Notes: generated by a model not told the origin, from the letters alone. Positions 7,629 to 20,294 are shown, numbered from the stretch's first letter. The stretch is 64,000 nt of DNA from Lysobacterales bacterium (GCA_017305055.1 JAFKMZ010000006.1:90829-154828), one strand, 5' to 3'. Numbers and translations are program-made.

Positions 7629-10187
7629 ATGGCAAAAAACCTGCTTGTCGTCGAGTCGCCGGCCAAGGCCAAGACGATCAACAAATACCTTGGCAGCGAC
7701 TTCCAGGTATTGGCCTCCTATGGCCACGTGCGCGACCTGCGGCCCAAGGAGGGGGCCGTCGACACCGAGCACGACTTTGCCATGGCCTATGAGCTCATCG
7801 AGCGCAACGCCAAACACGTCGATGCGATCGCCAAGGCGGCCAAGGCGGCGGACACCATCTACCTGGCCACCGACTTGGACCGCGAGGGTGAGGCGATCAG
7901 CTGGCACGTCAGCGAGATCCTGCGCCAGCGTGGCCTGCTCGACGGCAAACGCGTCTACCGGGTGGTGTTTTCCGAGATCACGCCAAAGGCGATCAAGGCT
8001 GCGGTGGAGCACCCCCGCGACCTGTCCTTGGACCTGGTGGACGCGCAGCAGGCGCGCCGCGCGCTGGATTTCCTGGTCGGCTTCAACCTTTCGCCGGTAC
8101 TCTGGCGCAAGGTGCAGCGCGGCCTCTCGGCCGGGCGCGTGCAGTCGCCGGCGCTGCGCATGATTGTCGAGCGCGAGGAGGAGATCGAGGCCTTCCAGAA
8201 GCGCGAGTACTGGACCGTCGCGGCGCAGCTGAACCATGCCGAAGGCGACTTCAGCGCGCGCCTGAGCAAGCTCAATGGGCGCAAGTTCGAGCAGTTCGAC
8301 CTGACCAGCGAAGCCGCCGCCCAGGCTGCCCGCCAGGCCTTGCAACAGGCGGCACATGGCCGGCTGGCCGTGAGCGACGTTTCCTCCAAAGAGCGCAAAC
8401 GCCGGCCGGCGGCGCCGTTCACCACCTCCACGCTGCAGCAGGAGGCCGCGCGCAAGCTCGGTTTCACCACCAGCCGCACGATGAAGGTGGCGCAGAGCCT
8501 GTACGAGGGCGTGGCGCTCGGTGCCGAGGGCAACGTTGGCCTGATCACCTACATGCGTACCGACTCGACCATGCTGGGCGCCGACGCGGTGGCCGAGATC
8601 CGCAGCCTGATAGCGCGTGACTTTGGTGCCAAGGCCTTGCCGGAGCAGCCGCAGGTCTACAAGACCAAGTCCAAGAATGCGCAGGAAGCGCATGAGGCCG
8701 TGCGCCCGACCTCGGCCCTGCGCACACCGCAGTCGATCGCCGCGGTGCTCAATGACGACCAGCGCCGGCTGTACGAACTGGTGTGGAAGCGTGCGGTGGC
8801 CTGCCAGATGGTCCACGCCACGCTGAATACCGTGTCGGTGGAATTCGCCCTGCGTGATGTGGACGGCTATCCGGTACCCGGGGAGGTTGCCGCCGGCGGC
8901 GGCGATGCCGCGTTCCGCGCCACCGGCACCACGGTGGTCGATCCCGGGTTCCTGGCAGTGTATGAGGAAGGCCGCGACCAGAAGGCTGCCGACGACGATG
9001 ACGAGGGGCGGCGCCTGCCGCGCCTGGCGGTCGGCGAGCAGGTGGCCTTGCGCGACATCCTGGCCGAGCAGCATTTCACCGAACCGCCGCCACGGTATTC
9101 CGAGGCGAGCCTGGTCAAGGCACTGGAGGAGTACGGCATTGGCCGGCCCTCGACCTATGCCAGCATCATCCAGGTGCTGCAGAACCGGGAATACGTGTTC
9201 CTCGACAGCCGCCGCTTCAAGCCCAGCGATGTCGGCCGCGCAGTCAGCCGCTTCCTCACCCAGCATTTCACCCGTTACGTCGATTACGATTTCACCGCCA
9301 GGCTCGAGGACGAGCTGGACGCGGTCAGCCGCGGCGAGACTGCCTGGCGGCCGCTCATGGAACGCTTCTGGAGCCCGTTCAAGCGCCTGGTGGAGGAGAA
9401 GACCGAGTCGGTGGACCGCAACGAGGCCACCGGCGCGCGCCAGCTCGGCACCGATCCCAAGACGGGCAAGCCGGTGTCGGTGCGCCTGGGCCGCTACGGG
9501 CCGTACGTTGCGCTCGGCACCAAGGACGACGAGGAAAAGCCGAAGTTCGCCAGCCTGCGTCCTGGACAAAGCATGCACTCGATTGGCCTGGCCGAGGCGC
9601 TGGAGCTGTTCAAATTGCCGCGCGAACTCGGCGCCGCGCCAAATGGGGATCCGGTCAGCGTGGGCGTGGGCCGCTTCGGCCCGTTCGTGAAACAGGGCAG
9701 CACCTACGCCTCGCTCAAGCCCGAGGACGACCCCTATACCATCGAGCTGCCGCGTGCCTTGCAGATCGTCGCGGAGAAACTGGAAATGCTGGCGAACCGC
9801 CTGATCCAGGATTTCGGCGATGGCGTGCAGGTGCTGAACGGGCGCTATGGCGCCTATATCACCGATGGCGAGAAGAACGCCCGCATCCCGAAGGACCAGG
9901 AGCCCCGGCTGCTGACCCATGACCAGTGCCTGGAACTGCTGGCCGCCGCACCGGTGCGCAGGCCGCGCGGCGCGAAGAAGGGCGGTGCCAGGGCGGCGAC
10001 GAAGAAAGCCACTGGTGCTGCGGTGACCGCCAACGAGACCAGGACGGCGCCCAGGAAGGCTGCCGCGAAGAAGGCTGCCGCGAAGAAAACCGTGGCAAAG
10101 AAGCCGGCGACACGCACCGCGACCAAGACCAAAAAGGCTGCCACGCGCAAGCCGGCGGGCAAGACCACGGGTGCCGGGAGCGCCTGA
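7629..10187 (+). CDS. topA: TopA, DNA topoisomerase I
   Basis: An 852-residue type IA topoisomerase. The TOPRIM domain opens the protein (LLVVESPAKAKTI, acidic triad in ATDLDREGEAI) and the catalytic tyrosine is Tyr308 in LITYMRTDS. After the core come topoisomerase C-terminal repeats (LGRYGPYVALG, VGRFGPFVKQG, NGRYGAYIT). The C4 zinc ribbons of the E. coli enzyme are absent; instead the last about 80 residues form a Lys/Ala-rich basic tail (repeated AAKKAAAKK). It relaxes negative supercoils. The ATG at 7629 starts the conserved MAKNLLVVES. The tsaC ATG follows the stop directly. Confidence 0.97.
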   Translation: MAKNLLVVESPAKAKTINKYLGSDFQVLASYGHVRDLRPKEGAVDTEHDFAMAYELIERNAKHVDAIAKAAKAADTIYLATDLDREGEAISWHVSEILRQRGLLDGKRVYRVVFSEITPKAIKAAVEHPRDLSLDLVDAQQARRALDFLVGFNLSPVLWRKVQRGLSAGRVQSPALRMIVEREEEIEAFQKREYWTVAAQLNHAEGDFSARLSKLNGRKFEQFDLTSEAAAQAARQALQQAAHGRLAVSDVSSKERKRRPAAPFTTSTLQQEAARKLGFTTSRTMKVAQSLYEGVALGAEGNVGLITYMRTDSTMLGADAVAEIRSLIARDFGAKALPEQPQVYKTKSKNAQEAHEAVRPTSALRTPQSIAAVLNDDQRRLYELVWKRAVACQMVHATLNTVSVEFALRDVDGYPVPGEVAAGGGDAAFRATGTTVVDPGFLAVYEEGRDQKAADDDDEGRRLPRLAVGEQVALRDILAEQHFTEPPPRYSEASLVKALEEYGIGRPSTYASIIQVLQNREYVFLDSRRFKPSDVGRAVSRFLTQHFTRYVDYDFTARLEDELDAVSRGETAWRPLMERFWSPFKRLVEEKTESVDRNEATGARQLGTDPKTGKPVSVRLGRYGPYVALGTKDDEEKPKFASLRPGQSMHSIGLAEALELFKLPRELGAAPNGDPVSVGVGRFGPFVKQGSTYASLKPEDDPYTIELPRALQIVAEKLEMLANRLIQDFGDGVQVLNGRYGAYITDGEKNARIPKDQEPRLLTHDQCLELLAAAPVRRPRGAKKGGARAATKKATGAAVTANETRTAPRKAAAKKAAAKKTVAKKPATRTATKTKKAATRKPAGKTTGAGSA

Positions 10188-10760
10188 ATGCTGCAGCGCT
10201 TTTCGGTGGAACACGTGGCTGCAGCCGCGGCCCTGCTGCACCGTGGCGGCGTGCTGGCCTATCCCACCGAGGCCGTGTTCGGCCTGGGCTGCGACCCGCA
10301 CGACGAGGCCGCATTCAAGCGCTTGTTCGCGCTCAAGCAGCGGCCAGCGACCCAGGGTGTGCTGCTGATTGCCGCCGATCTTGCCCAGGTCGAGCCGTAT
10401 ATCGACATGGCGTCGGTGCCGGCGGCAGTCATGCACGAGGTGCGGCAGAGCTGGCCCGGTCCGCATACCTGGATCTTTCCCCGCGCCGCCCATGTCCCGC
10501 CGTGGATTTGCGGCGCGCACGCCGGGATCGCCCTGCGGGTCACCGCGCATGCGCCGGCCGCGGCACTGTGCCGCGCCTTCGGCGCGCCACTGGTATCCAC
10601 CAGCGCCAATCCCCATGACGCGCCACCGGCCCGCGATGCCGACACGGTGGTCGGGTATTTCGGCGATGCGCTGGATGGCTTGCTGGATGGCCCGCTGGGC
10701 GGCCAGGCGCGGCCTACCACGATCCGCGATGCGCTTTCGGGTGCCACGGTGCGCGCCTGA
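10188..10760 (+). CDS. tsaC: TsaC/YrdC, threonylcarbamoyl-AMP synthase
   Basis: A 190-residue YrdC-domain protein, the short form lacking the Sua5 domain. It shows the conserved GGVLAYPTEAVFGLGCDP start and the KQRP nucleotide-binding motif (about residues 47-50), and ends with the STSANPHDAPPA region. It makes threonylcarbamoyl-AMP for the t6A37 modification of ANN-decoding tRNAs. The start codon follows the topA stop without a gap and its TGA overlaps the next ATG (TGATG), so topA, tsaC and the ligase gene are likely one transcript. Confidence 0.94.
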   Translation: MLQRFSVEHVAAAAALLHRGGVLAYPTEAVFGLGCDPHDEAAFKRLFALKQRPATQGVLLIAADLAQVEPYIDMASVPAAVMHEVRQSWPGPHTWIFPRAAHVPPWICGAHAGIALRVTAHAPAAALCRAFGAPLVSTSANPHDAPPARDADTVVGYFGDALDGLLDGPLGGQARPTTIRDALSGATVRA

Positions 10761-12109
10761 TGCCACCGGCGTGCCTTCCGCTGCTGGGCGGAAGTGATGC
10801 GGGACGCGTGCTCGCATGGCGCGCTGGCCGCGCGCTGGGCGTGCGCGAGTTCCTGGCCCACGTGCGGCAGGTGGCTGAGATGCTTCCGGTCCGGCCGGCG
10901 GCGGTCAATTTGTGCGTCGACCGCTATGCCTTCACCGTGGCGTTTTGCGCCGCCATGCTGCGCGGCCAGGTCACCCTGTTGCCGCCGTCGCGCGCACCGC
11001 GCGCGGTCGAGGAGGTGATGACCTTGCACGCCGGCGCCTATGCGCTTGGCGAGGAGGAGGCGCCCCCTGGCTTGGCGGGCTACTGGCGTCTGCCTGCCCT
11101 GGGGTGGGCGCCGCCCCTCGCGGCGGGCGACGGGGCGTATCCACAGGTGCCGGCAGACCAGGTGGTGGCAATTGCCTATACCTCGGGTTCCACCGGCAGC
11201 CCGCAACCCACACCCAAGACCTGGGCCAGCTTCCACGCCAGTACGGCGGGCAACCTGGCCATGCTGCACGCGGCGCTCGACGGCGCGCCGGCAATCCTTG
11301 CCACGGTGCCGCCCCAGCACATGTACGGAGTGGAGACTTCCGTGCTGCTGCCCTTGCTGGGGGGCTATGCGGTGCACGCGGGCAGGCCATTTTTTCCCGC
11401 CGACATCGCACTGGCGCTGGCGCAGCTGCCGACGCCGCGGATCCTGGTGAGCACCCCGGTGCACCTGCGTGCGTTGGTCGATTCGGGGATCGGGCTGCCG
11501 CCGCTGGCGTTGCTGTTGTCGGCCACCGCACCACTGCCACTGGACCTGGCGCGTGCGGTGGAAGCCCGTTTTGCGGCCCCACTGCGCGAGGTATTCGGTT
11601 CCACCGAAACCTGCGTGTTCGCCAGCCGGCGCGCCACGGTCAGCGAGGAGTGGCAACTGTATCCCGGCGTGACGTTGGAGCCGCAGCCGGACGGCACCGT
11701 GGTGCATGCGCCGCAACTCGCCCATGGGGTACGCCTCGCCGATCTCATGGAGCTGTCTGCCGATGGCGCCCGCTTCCACCTGCAGGGGCGGAACGCCGAC
11801 CTGCTGGAGATTGCCGGCAAGCGCGCCTCCCTCGGCGACCTCACACAGCGCCTGCTGGCCGTGCCTGGAGTGCGCGACGGGGTGGTATTCCAGCTGGACA
11901 CCCATGATGCACTCGGCGTGCAGCGCATTGCTGCATTGGCGGTGGCGCCTGGGCTGGACGAATCGGCCGTCATCGAGGTCCTGCGCCAGGCGCTCGACCC
12001 GGTGTTCCTGCCGCGTCCGCTGCGGGTGGTGGCGGCCCTGCCGCGCAACGAGACCGGCAAGCTGCCGCGTGCCGCCCTGCTGGCCGCGCTGCACGCACGC
12101 AGTCCATGA
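10760..12109 (+). CDS. ANL-superfamily AMP-forming acyl/aryl ligase
   Basis: A 449-residue member of the acyl-CoA synthetase/adenylation superfamily, shorter than typical acyl-CoA synthetases. Seen: the phosphate-binding loop YTSGSTGSPQPTPKT (about residues 138-152), the FGSTETC adenine motif, the GRNADLLEIAGKR hinge and the catalytic lysine in RNETGKLPRA near the C-terminus. This short type resembles the stand-alone ligases of aryl polyene (xanthomonadin-like pigment) clusters, but no other pigment gene is nearby, so the substrate is unknown. The ATG overlaps the tsaC TGA. Family certain, role open. Confidence 0.82.
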   Translation: MPPACLPLLGGSDAGRVLAWRAGRALGVREFLAHVRQVAEMLPVRPAAVNLCVDRYAFTVAFCAAMLRGQVTLLPPSRAPRAVEEVMTLHAGAYALGEEEAPPGLAGYWRLPALGWAPPLAAGDGAYPQVPADQVVAIAYTSGSTGSPQPTPKTWASFHASTAGNLAMLHAALDGAPAILATVPPQHMYGVETSVLLPLLGGYAVHAGRPFFPADIALALAQLPTPRILVSTPVHLRALVDSGIGLPPLALLLSATAPLPLDLARAVEARFAAPLREVFGSTETCVFASRRATVSEEWQLYPGVTLEPQPDGTVVHAPQLAHGVRLADLMELSADGARFHLQGRNADLLEIAGKRASLGDLTQRLLAVPGVRDGVVFQLDTHDALGVQRIAALAVAPGLDESAVIEVLRQALDPVFLPRPLRVVAALPRNETGKLPRAALLAALHARSP

Positions 12110-12176
12110 GCGACCGTGGCTGCATGCGGGTCTTGCCGTGCCCCGCATGAGCTGGGTAGCCGCCGCGGCTGGACGC

Positions 12177-12182
12177 TATAAT
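12177..12182 (+). promoter_or_regulatory. TATAAT -10 box before purD
   Basis: A perfect TATAAT lies 40 bases before the purD start. No convincing -35 hexamer is found at the usual distance (GGTAGC at 17 bp), so it is a partial promoter call. Confidence 0.4.
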
Positions 12183-12222
12183 ATGCGTTTGCGCCTCCCT
12201 CGGCGCGGCTGAGGTCATGCCC

Positions 12223-13515
12223 ATGCAGGTGCTGGTTGTTGGCCATGGCGCGCGTGAGCACGCGCTGGCCTGGAAGTTGATGCAATCGCCCAAGGTGAGC
12301 GGGGTGATCGTCGCGCCCGGCAATGCCGGCACGGCGGTCGAACCTGGCGTGCGCAATGCCAATATCGCGATCGACGACCTCGACGGCCTGCTGGCCTTGG
12401 CGCGCGCCGAGCAGGTCGGGCTTACGATCGTCGGGCCCGAGCTGCCGCTGGCCGCCGGCCTGGTGGACCGCTTCCAGGCCGCCGGCCTGCCCGTCTTCGG
12501 CCCCAACGCAAAGGCGGCGCGGCTGGAAAGCTCCAAGGCCTTTGCCAAGGATTTTCTCCTCCGCCACAACATCCCTACCGCCGGCTACGCAGTGTTCGAG
12601 GAAATCGAGCCGGCGCTTGCCCATGTGCGCCGGCAAGCCCGGCACAGCTCTGCGCCGATCGTGATCAAGGCCGATGGCCTGGCGGCAGGCAAGGGCGTCG
12701 TGGTGGCCCTCACCCTGGCTGACGCCGAACTCGCCCTGCACGACATGCTTGGCGCACACCGCTATGGCGCGGCATCGGCGCGGGTCGTGGTGGAGGAATT
12801 CCTCGAAGGAGAGGAGGCAAGCTACATCGTCATGAGTGATGGTCGCGACGTGCTGCCGCTGGCCAGCAGCCAGGACCACAAGCGTCGCGACGAGGGCGAC
12901 CTGGGACCGAACACCGGAGGCATGGGTGCCTATTCGCCGGCGCCGGTGGTCACTGCCGAGGTCGAACGGCGCATCCTCGACCAGGTCATCAAGCCGACCA
13001 TCCGCGGCATGGCTGACGAGGGCGCGCCGTTCGTCGGCTTTCTCTATGCTGGCTTGATGATCGACGCCAGCGGCGCGCCGCGGGTGGTGGAGTTCAATGT
13101 GCGGCTGGGCGATCCGGAGGCGCAGCCGTTGCTGCTGCGTCTGGAAAGCGACTTGCTGGAGCTGGTGCAGGCAGCGCTGGACAGCGGGTTGGCGCGTACC
13201 CGGGCAAGCTGGGATCCGCGCCCGGCGCTGGGCGTGGTGTTGTCTGCCGCCGGTTATCCGGAGCGGCCGCGCACGGGCGACCCCGTCGACGGGTTGGATG
13301 CCGCGGAGGAAGCCGGGGTCAAGGTGTTCCATGCCGGCACCCGCGCGGATCCTGACGGCATCGTGCGCACGGCCGGCGGCCGGGTGCTGACGGTATGCGC
13401 CTTGGGCGAGGACCTCGCCGAGGCGCGCCTGCGTGCCTATCGACGGGTCGACTCGCTGCATTTTGCCGACATGGCATATCGCCGGGATATCGCCGCCAGG
13501 GCCTTGCGGCGCTGA
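12223..13515 (+). CDS. purD: PurD, phosphoribosylamine-glycine ligase (GARS)
   Basis: About 430 residues, the normal PurD length. It starts MQVLVVGHGAREHALAWKL and shows the ATP-grasp elements IVIKADGLAAGKGVVV and GPNTGGMGAYSPAP. It performs the second step of purine synthesis, joining glycine to phosphoribosylamine. Two in-frame ATGs exist (12217 and 12223). The GAGGT ribosome site at 12211-12215 leaves one base before the first and seven before the second, so 12223 was chosen. It appears to have its own promoter and no close operon partner. Confidence 0.95.
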   Translation: MQVLVVGHGAREHALAWKLMQSPKVSGVIVAPGNAGTAVEPGVRNANIAIDDLDGLLALARAEQVGLTIVGPELPLAAGLVDRFQAAGLPVFGPNAKAARLESSKAFAKDFLLRHNIPTAGYAVFEEIEPALAHVRRQARHSSAPIVIKADGLAAGKGVVVALTLADAELALHDMLGAHRYGAASARVVVEEFLEGEEASYIVMSDGRDVLPLASSQDHKRRDEGDLGPNTGGMGAYSPAPVVTAEVERRILDQVIKPTIRGMADEGAPFVGFLYAGLMIDASGAPRVVEFNVRLGDPEAQPLLLRLESDLLELVQAALDSGLARTRASWDPRPALGVVLSAAGYPERPRTGDPVDGLDAAEEAGVKVFHAGTRADPDGIVRTAGGRVLTVCALGEDLAEARLRAYRRVDSLHFADMAYRRDIAARALRR

Positions 13516-13690
13516 GCCGGCCGGCGGCGCAAACCGCAATACGCTGGCGTACGGCAAGACGTTGTCGCGCTTGACTTTTCCCGCGTGCCAATTTTCCGCT
13601 ATGCTTGCGGCTTCGTCTTTTCAATTACTGCTGCTGATATGCCTAGTCGGCAGACCCTTGTTTTGTCCCCTGTTTGATCGAGGTCCAGCG

Positions 13691-14578
13691 ATGCGCAAGA
13701 TGGTTTTGTTGATATTGTCGGCGGCAGCGCTGACATTGGCCGGCTGCAACGGACAGTCGCCGACGGCATCCCCCGATGCCACCACTCCGGCCGGCACGAA
13801 GACTGCACCGGCGGCCGGTTCCACCGCGCCGATACCGAGCCAGGTCGAAGGCACCATCAAGCTGCAGAGCCCCGCCACCTTGTCTGACCAGGCGAAGCTG
13901 GAGATCAGCCTGCTCGACGTCACTGCCGGCGCCACGTCGGCTGGGCAGGCCGTTGCCACCAAGAACATCAGCCCGGCAACCCAATTTCCGGTGGACTTCC
14001 AGTTGACGTTCGATCCCGCCCAGATCAAGCGTGAGGACCTCTACGTGGTGCGCGCGGAGCTGGTGGATGGTGATCGCCACTACACCATGCCGATCCAGGC
14101 GCCCGTACTGACCAAAGGCAGCGCGGCGAAGGTGTCGATCGAGCTGGTTGCCCAGCAGACTCCGGGCGAATTGCTGCTGGCCAAATTCAATGCCGAGAAG
14201 GCCGACATTGGTGCGATGAAGATCACCAACGGCACCAAGCTCGAGAAGACCGATTCGCGCAGCTGGCAGGTGTTCCGCAAGGCCGGCGAGATCCGGATGA
14301 TCCGTGAACTGGTGGACTACAACGAGAAGAGCTTCACGGACAGCTACTACGCCTACCAGGATGGCAAGCCCTGGGCTGCAGTCCAGGAGACGAAGGCCTC
14401 GCGTGACGGCAAGGCGACCTCGACCGACCGTGCGGGTTGGGACGAGAGCGACACGCTGGTGCTCAAGGAGCACGAGGCGGCCGGCAAGACTGCCGAATTG
14501 AGCGCCAAGGATGCGCAGGACCTGAAGGATCAGGCCGTGGCGATCCTGTCGCTGGCCACGGGTGGCAAGAACAAGTAA
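13691..14578 (+). CDS. YbaY-like lipoprotein of unknown role
   Basis: A 295-residue lipoprotein: a short signal peptide ending in the lipobox LTLAGC (lipidated Cys about residue 19), a Thr/Ala/Pro-rich linker (residues 20-50), then a beta-rich domain at about residues 53-150 (GTIKLQSPATLSDQAKLEISL onwards) resembling the YbaY/YscW lipoprotein family. The C-terminal half (about 160-295) is of no family I recognise. No operon partner; it ends at a strong intrinsic terminator. The YbaY-type call is by pattern only. Confidence 0.65.
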   Translation: MRKMVLLILSAAALTLAGCNGQSPTASPDATTPAGTKTAPAAGSTAPIPSQVEGTIKLQSPATLSDQAKLEISLLDVTAGATSAGQAVATKNISPATQFPVDFQLTFDPAQIKREDLYVVRAELVDGDRHYTMPIQAPVLTKGSAAKVSIELVAQQTPGELLLAKFNAEKADIGAMKITNGTKLEKTDSRSWQVFRKAGEIRMIRELVDYNEKSFTDSYYAYQDGKPWAAVQETKASRDGKATSTDRAGWDESDTLVLKEHEAAGKTAELSAKDAQDLKDQAVAILSLATGGKNK

Positions 14579-14611
14579 GCCCGGGCGCGCTCCGCTCCAG
14601 AGCCCCCCTCC

Positions 14612-14645
14612 AAAAAGCCGCCTGCGACTGCAGGCGGCTTTTTTT
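14612..14645 (+). terminator. Rho-independent terminator after the lipoprotein gene
   Basis: A perfect 9-bp GC-rich stem (GCCGCCTGC at 14617-14625 with GCAGGCGGC at 14630-14638), a 4-base GACT loop and a run of seven T. An upstream A-run makes it partly bidirectional. Confidence 0.95.
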
Positions 14646-14671
14646 CGCGGCCCAGCATGGTGCACAAAAGA

Positions 14672-14695
14672 AAAACCCGCCTTGCGGCGGGTTTT
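14672..14695 (-). terminator. Bidirectional terminator ending the rpmB-rpmG operon
   Basis: The stem AAAACCCGCC (14672-14681) pairs with GGCGGGTTTT (14686-14695) around a TTGC loop. On the minus strand it is followed by T-rich sequence, about 100 bases after the rpmG stop. It also backs up the plus-strand terminator at 14612-14645 between the two converging units. Confidence 0.85.
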
Positions 14696-14796
14696 GAGCA
14701 CCTCACTGGATGACCAGACCTTCATCCGTTGAAAAGCACCTCCTGCGTTCGCAGGCTGGCAAAGGCGCACGCGCTACGCGCGAGCGCGCCTGAACG

Positions 14797-14964
14797 TCAC
14801 TTGATCTTGCCTTCCTTGTAGATGACGTGCTTGCGCACCACCGGATCGTATTTCTTGAACTCGAATTTTTCCGGCGTGTTCTTCTTGTTCTTGCGCGTGG
14901 TGTAGAAGTGGCCGGTGCCGGCCGAGGAGTTCAGGCGGATCTTGTCTTGTGATTTGCTGGCCAT
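14797..14964 (-). CDS. rpmG: RpmG, 50S ribosomal protein L33
   Basis: A 55-residue L33: [16 protein letters not shown] at the start, [22 protein letters not shown] in the middle (read in two parts) and [10 protein letters not shown] at the end, matching the family over its full length. It lacks the zinc-binding cysteines, so it is the Cys-free paralogue type. The gene lies 9 bases after rpmB in the usual rpmB-rpmG operon. Confidence 0.97.
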   Translation of the reverse strand: MASKSQDKIRLNSSAGTGHFYTTRKNKKNTPEKFEFKKYDPVVRKHVIYKEGKIK

Positions 14965-14973
14965 GATTTACCC

Positions 14974-15210
14974 TCAGACCTTGTTGCCACGGGCACGCAT
15001 CTCGGCGATCACCGCTTCGATGCCATTCTTGTCGATGGTGCGCAGCGCATGGTTGGAAACGCGCAGCTTGATCCAGCGCTTCTCGCTGGGCACCCAGAAG
15101 CGCCGTTCATGCAGGTTCGGCAACCAGCGCCGACGGGTATGGTTGTTGGCGTGCGAAACGTTGTTGCCGCTCTGCACACCCTTTCCAGTGACTTGACACA
15201 CGCGAGCCAT
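14974..15210 (-). CDS. rpmB: RpmB, 50S ribosomal protein L28
   Basis: A 78-residue L28 beginning [20 protein letters not shown], with the conserved [12 protein letters not shown] and [14 protein letters not shown] segments. A GGAGG ribosome site stands just before the ATG at 15210. First gene of the rpmB-rpmG operon; the upstream frame is open but not conserved. Confidence 0.97.
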   Translation of the reverse strand: MARVCQVTGKGVQSGNNVSHANNHTRRRWLPNLHERRFWVPSEKRWIKLRVSNHALRTIDKNGIEAVIAEMRARGNKV

Positions 15211-15540
15211 GACTTTGCCTCCGTTGAATGGCCCAAGCAGGACGCAGCCTGATGAGACCGGGTTCGTCGCCCGTTGGCCAGGGCAACATCGGCCCAGCGT
15301 CGAACCCGCCTCGGCGGGCCGCATGCGCTGCTGGAGAGGTACATTGGCGCCTGATCGTGAGGTCCGCAGTGCACGACGGACTGCCGGTATTGCCCGGTCG
15401 ATGGCGCGAGCCGGCTATTCTCGCAGGAAATCAGTGTGCTGCGCAATCGCAGTGGTGATTCAAAGCATTGTCTGACGTGCGCCGGCCCTGGAAGTGTGGA
15501 ACAATCGTCCTCTTTTGACGATGCCCGCGAGGGATACCCG
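15211..15540. other. Divergent intergenic region rpmB/secB
   Basis: About 330 bases between divergent genes, which must hold the promoters of both. No reading frame here has a convincing ribosome site or codon pattern. A weak AACAAT box (15500-15505) could be the -10 of secB, but no matching -35 was found. Confidence 0.5.
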
Positions 15541-16047
15541 ATGGCAGAAGTGACGCCCGCCGACCAGTCCAATGGACAGTTCCAGGGCCAACAGTTGGTG
15601 GTGCAGAAGATCTACGTGAAGGACGTCTCGTTTGAAGTCCCCAATGCGCCGCATGTATTCCAGGAAATCGGCAACGAGGAGCAGCCGCAGGTCCAGCTGA
15701 ACCTTGCCCAGAAGGCCACGGCGATGGGCAACGACCTGTACGAGGTGGTGCTCAGCCTGACCCTTACCTGCACGGTGGGTTCGCGCACCGCGTATCTGGC
15801 CGAGGTGCAGCAGGCCGGCCTGTTCGGCATCGCCGGATTCTCCGATCCCGATCGCGAGAGCATTGTTGGCAGCTATTGCCCAAACCTGCTGTTCCCGTAC
15901 GCCCGTCAGCTGATTTCCGCGCTGGTGCTGGAAGGCGGCTTCCCGCCGTTCCTGCTGCAGCCGATCAATTTCGACGCCTTGTACGCCGAGCAGCAGCGTC
16001 GTCGGCAGGCCGGTGATGACGTGCCACCGCCTGTACTGAACAGCTGA
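15541..16047 (+). CDS. secB: SecB, protein-export chaperone
   Basis: A 168-residue SecB with the family core [38 protein letters not shown] and the conserved [16 protein letters not shown] block. SecB is a cytoplasmic tetramer that keeps precursors unfolded and hands them to SecA. The last about 15 residues ([16 protein letters not shown]) form a variable tail. It is followed after 8 bases by gpsA, as in many gammaproteobacteria. Confidence 0.97.
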   Translation: MAEVTPADQSNGQFQGQQLVVQKIYVKDVSFEVPNAPHVFQEIGNEEQPQVQLNLAQKATAMGNDLYEVVLSLTLTCTVGSRTAYLAEVQQAGLFGIAGFSDPDRESIVGSYCPNLLFPYARQLISALVLEGGFPPFLLQPINFDALYAEQQRRRQAGDDVPPPVLNS

Positions 16048-16055
16048 TCCGCGCC

Positions 16056-17081
16056 ATGGCGGCACAGCCGATCGTCGCCGTCCTCGGCAGCGGCTCCTGG
16101 GGCACGGCGCTTGCCGCCTTGCTGGTACGCAATGGCACCGCGGCCCGTTTGTGGGGGCGCGACGCCCGCGTGCTGGCGGACATCGCCACCACGCATCGCA
16201 ACCAGCGCTATCTGCCGGACGTGGAGCTGCCGGAGGCGCTGGTCTGTACTGACGATCTGGCGTTGGCGCTGCGCGGTGCCACGATCGCGCTGATCGTGGT
16301 GCCCAGCCATGCCTTTGCCGCCGTGCTGGCGGCCATGGCTCCCCTGTTGGACGAGGGTACGGCAGTGGCTTGGGCCACCAAGGGCTTCGAGCCGGGCACG
16401 GGACGTTTCCTGCACGAACTGGTCGCGGCGCGGTTTCCGGGGCGGCAGGCTGCGGTGGTCACCGGGCCGTCCTTCGCGCGGGAAGTGGCCGCCGGCCTGC
16501 CCAGTGCCGTGACCGTGCATTCCGACGATGCCGGTTTTGCCGAACACCTGGCCAGCCTGCTCCATGCGCCAAACCTGCGCGCCTATTCCGGGGCCGACGT
16601 GCTGGGCGCCGAACTGGGCGGGGCAATGAAGAACGTGCTGGCGGTCGCCACCGGCATCGCCGACGGCATGGAGCTGGGATTGAACGCACGCGCCGGTCTG
16701 ATCACCCGCGGCATGAACGAGATGCTGCGTCTGGGCGTGGCCCTGGGTGCGCAGCCGGAGACCCTGATCGGCCTGTCCGGCCTGGGCGACCTGGTGCTGA
16801 CCTGTACCGGCGACTTGTCGCGCAACCGTCGTCTCGGCCTGGCCTTGGGCCGCGGCGTGTCCATGGACGAGGCACTGCGTGAGATCGGCCAGGTGGTGGA
16901 GGGCGTGCTCACGACCAACGAGGTCGTGCGCCTCGCTTCCCGGCACGCGCTGGACCTCCCGATCAGTGCCGCCGTGCATTCGGTGCTGCATGGCGCCGCC
17001 ACCCCGATTGACGCGCTGCGCACCTTGATGGCGCGCGAGCGCAAGGCCGAGTATCCGCGGGGCTTGTTCTGCCGACAGTGA
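16056..17081 (+). CDS. gpsA: GpsA, NAD(P)-dependent glycerol-3-phosphate dehydrogenase
   Basis: A 341-residue enzyme with the N-terminal Rossmann motif [15 protein letters not shown], the [13 protein letters not shown] segment, the catalytic lysine region [14 protein letters not shown] and the [12 protein letters not shown] motif. It reduces dihydroxyacetone phosphate to sn-glycerol-3-phosphate for phospholipid synthesis. Co-transcribed with secB (8-base gap). Confidence 0.97.
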   Translation: MAAQPIVAVLGSGSWGTALAALLVRNGTAARLWGRDARVLADIATTHRNQRYLPDVELPEALVCTDDLALALRGATIALIVVPSHAFAAVLAAMAPLLDEGTAVAWATKGFEPGTGRFLHELVAARFPGRQAAVVTGPSFAREVAAGLPSAVTVHSDDAGFAEHLASLLHAPNLRAYSGADVLGAELGGAMKNVLAVATGIADGMELGLNARAGLITRGMNEMLRLGVALGAQPETLIGLSGLGDLVLTCTGDLSRNRRLGLALGRGVSMDEALREIGQVVEGVLTTNEVVRLASRHALDLPISAAVHSVLHGAATPIDALRTLMARERKAEYPRGLFCRQ

Positions 17082-17197
17082 GCGCCTGGTGCAACGCCAG
17101 GAGGACTGTCCTCTGTTGGGGTTCCAGACCGCGACTTCCGTCATCGGGGTACGGCGCTGCTAAGCTCAGGCATTTGACTGCAGCCAATCGCGTGTCA

Positions 17198-20224
<3,027 letters not shown>

Positions 20225-20294
20225 GCGTCCATCCCGGGCCGAAGGGAATTCCTTGTGGGCGGGCGATGCCTTCCGCCATATGCCCGGCAGAGTT

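Noticed and set aside
7566-10817. Very long open frame (1083 codons) on the minus strand opposite topA
   Set aside because: Codon-position bias and conserved motifs belong to topA on the plus strand; the antisense frame has low-complexity His/Arg/Gln-rich product, typical of high-GC shadows.
17082-17197. Small palindrome GAGGAC-T-GTCCTC before the SNF2 gene as an operator
   Set aside because: Six-base arms are common by chance in GC-rich DNA and no regulator is suggested by context.
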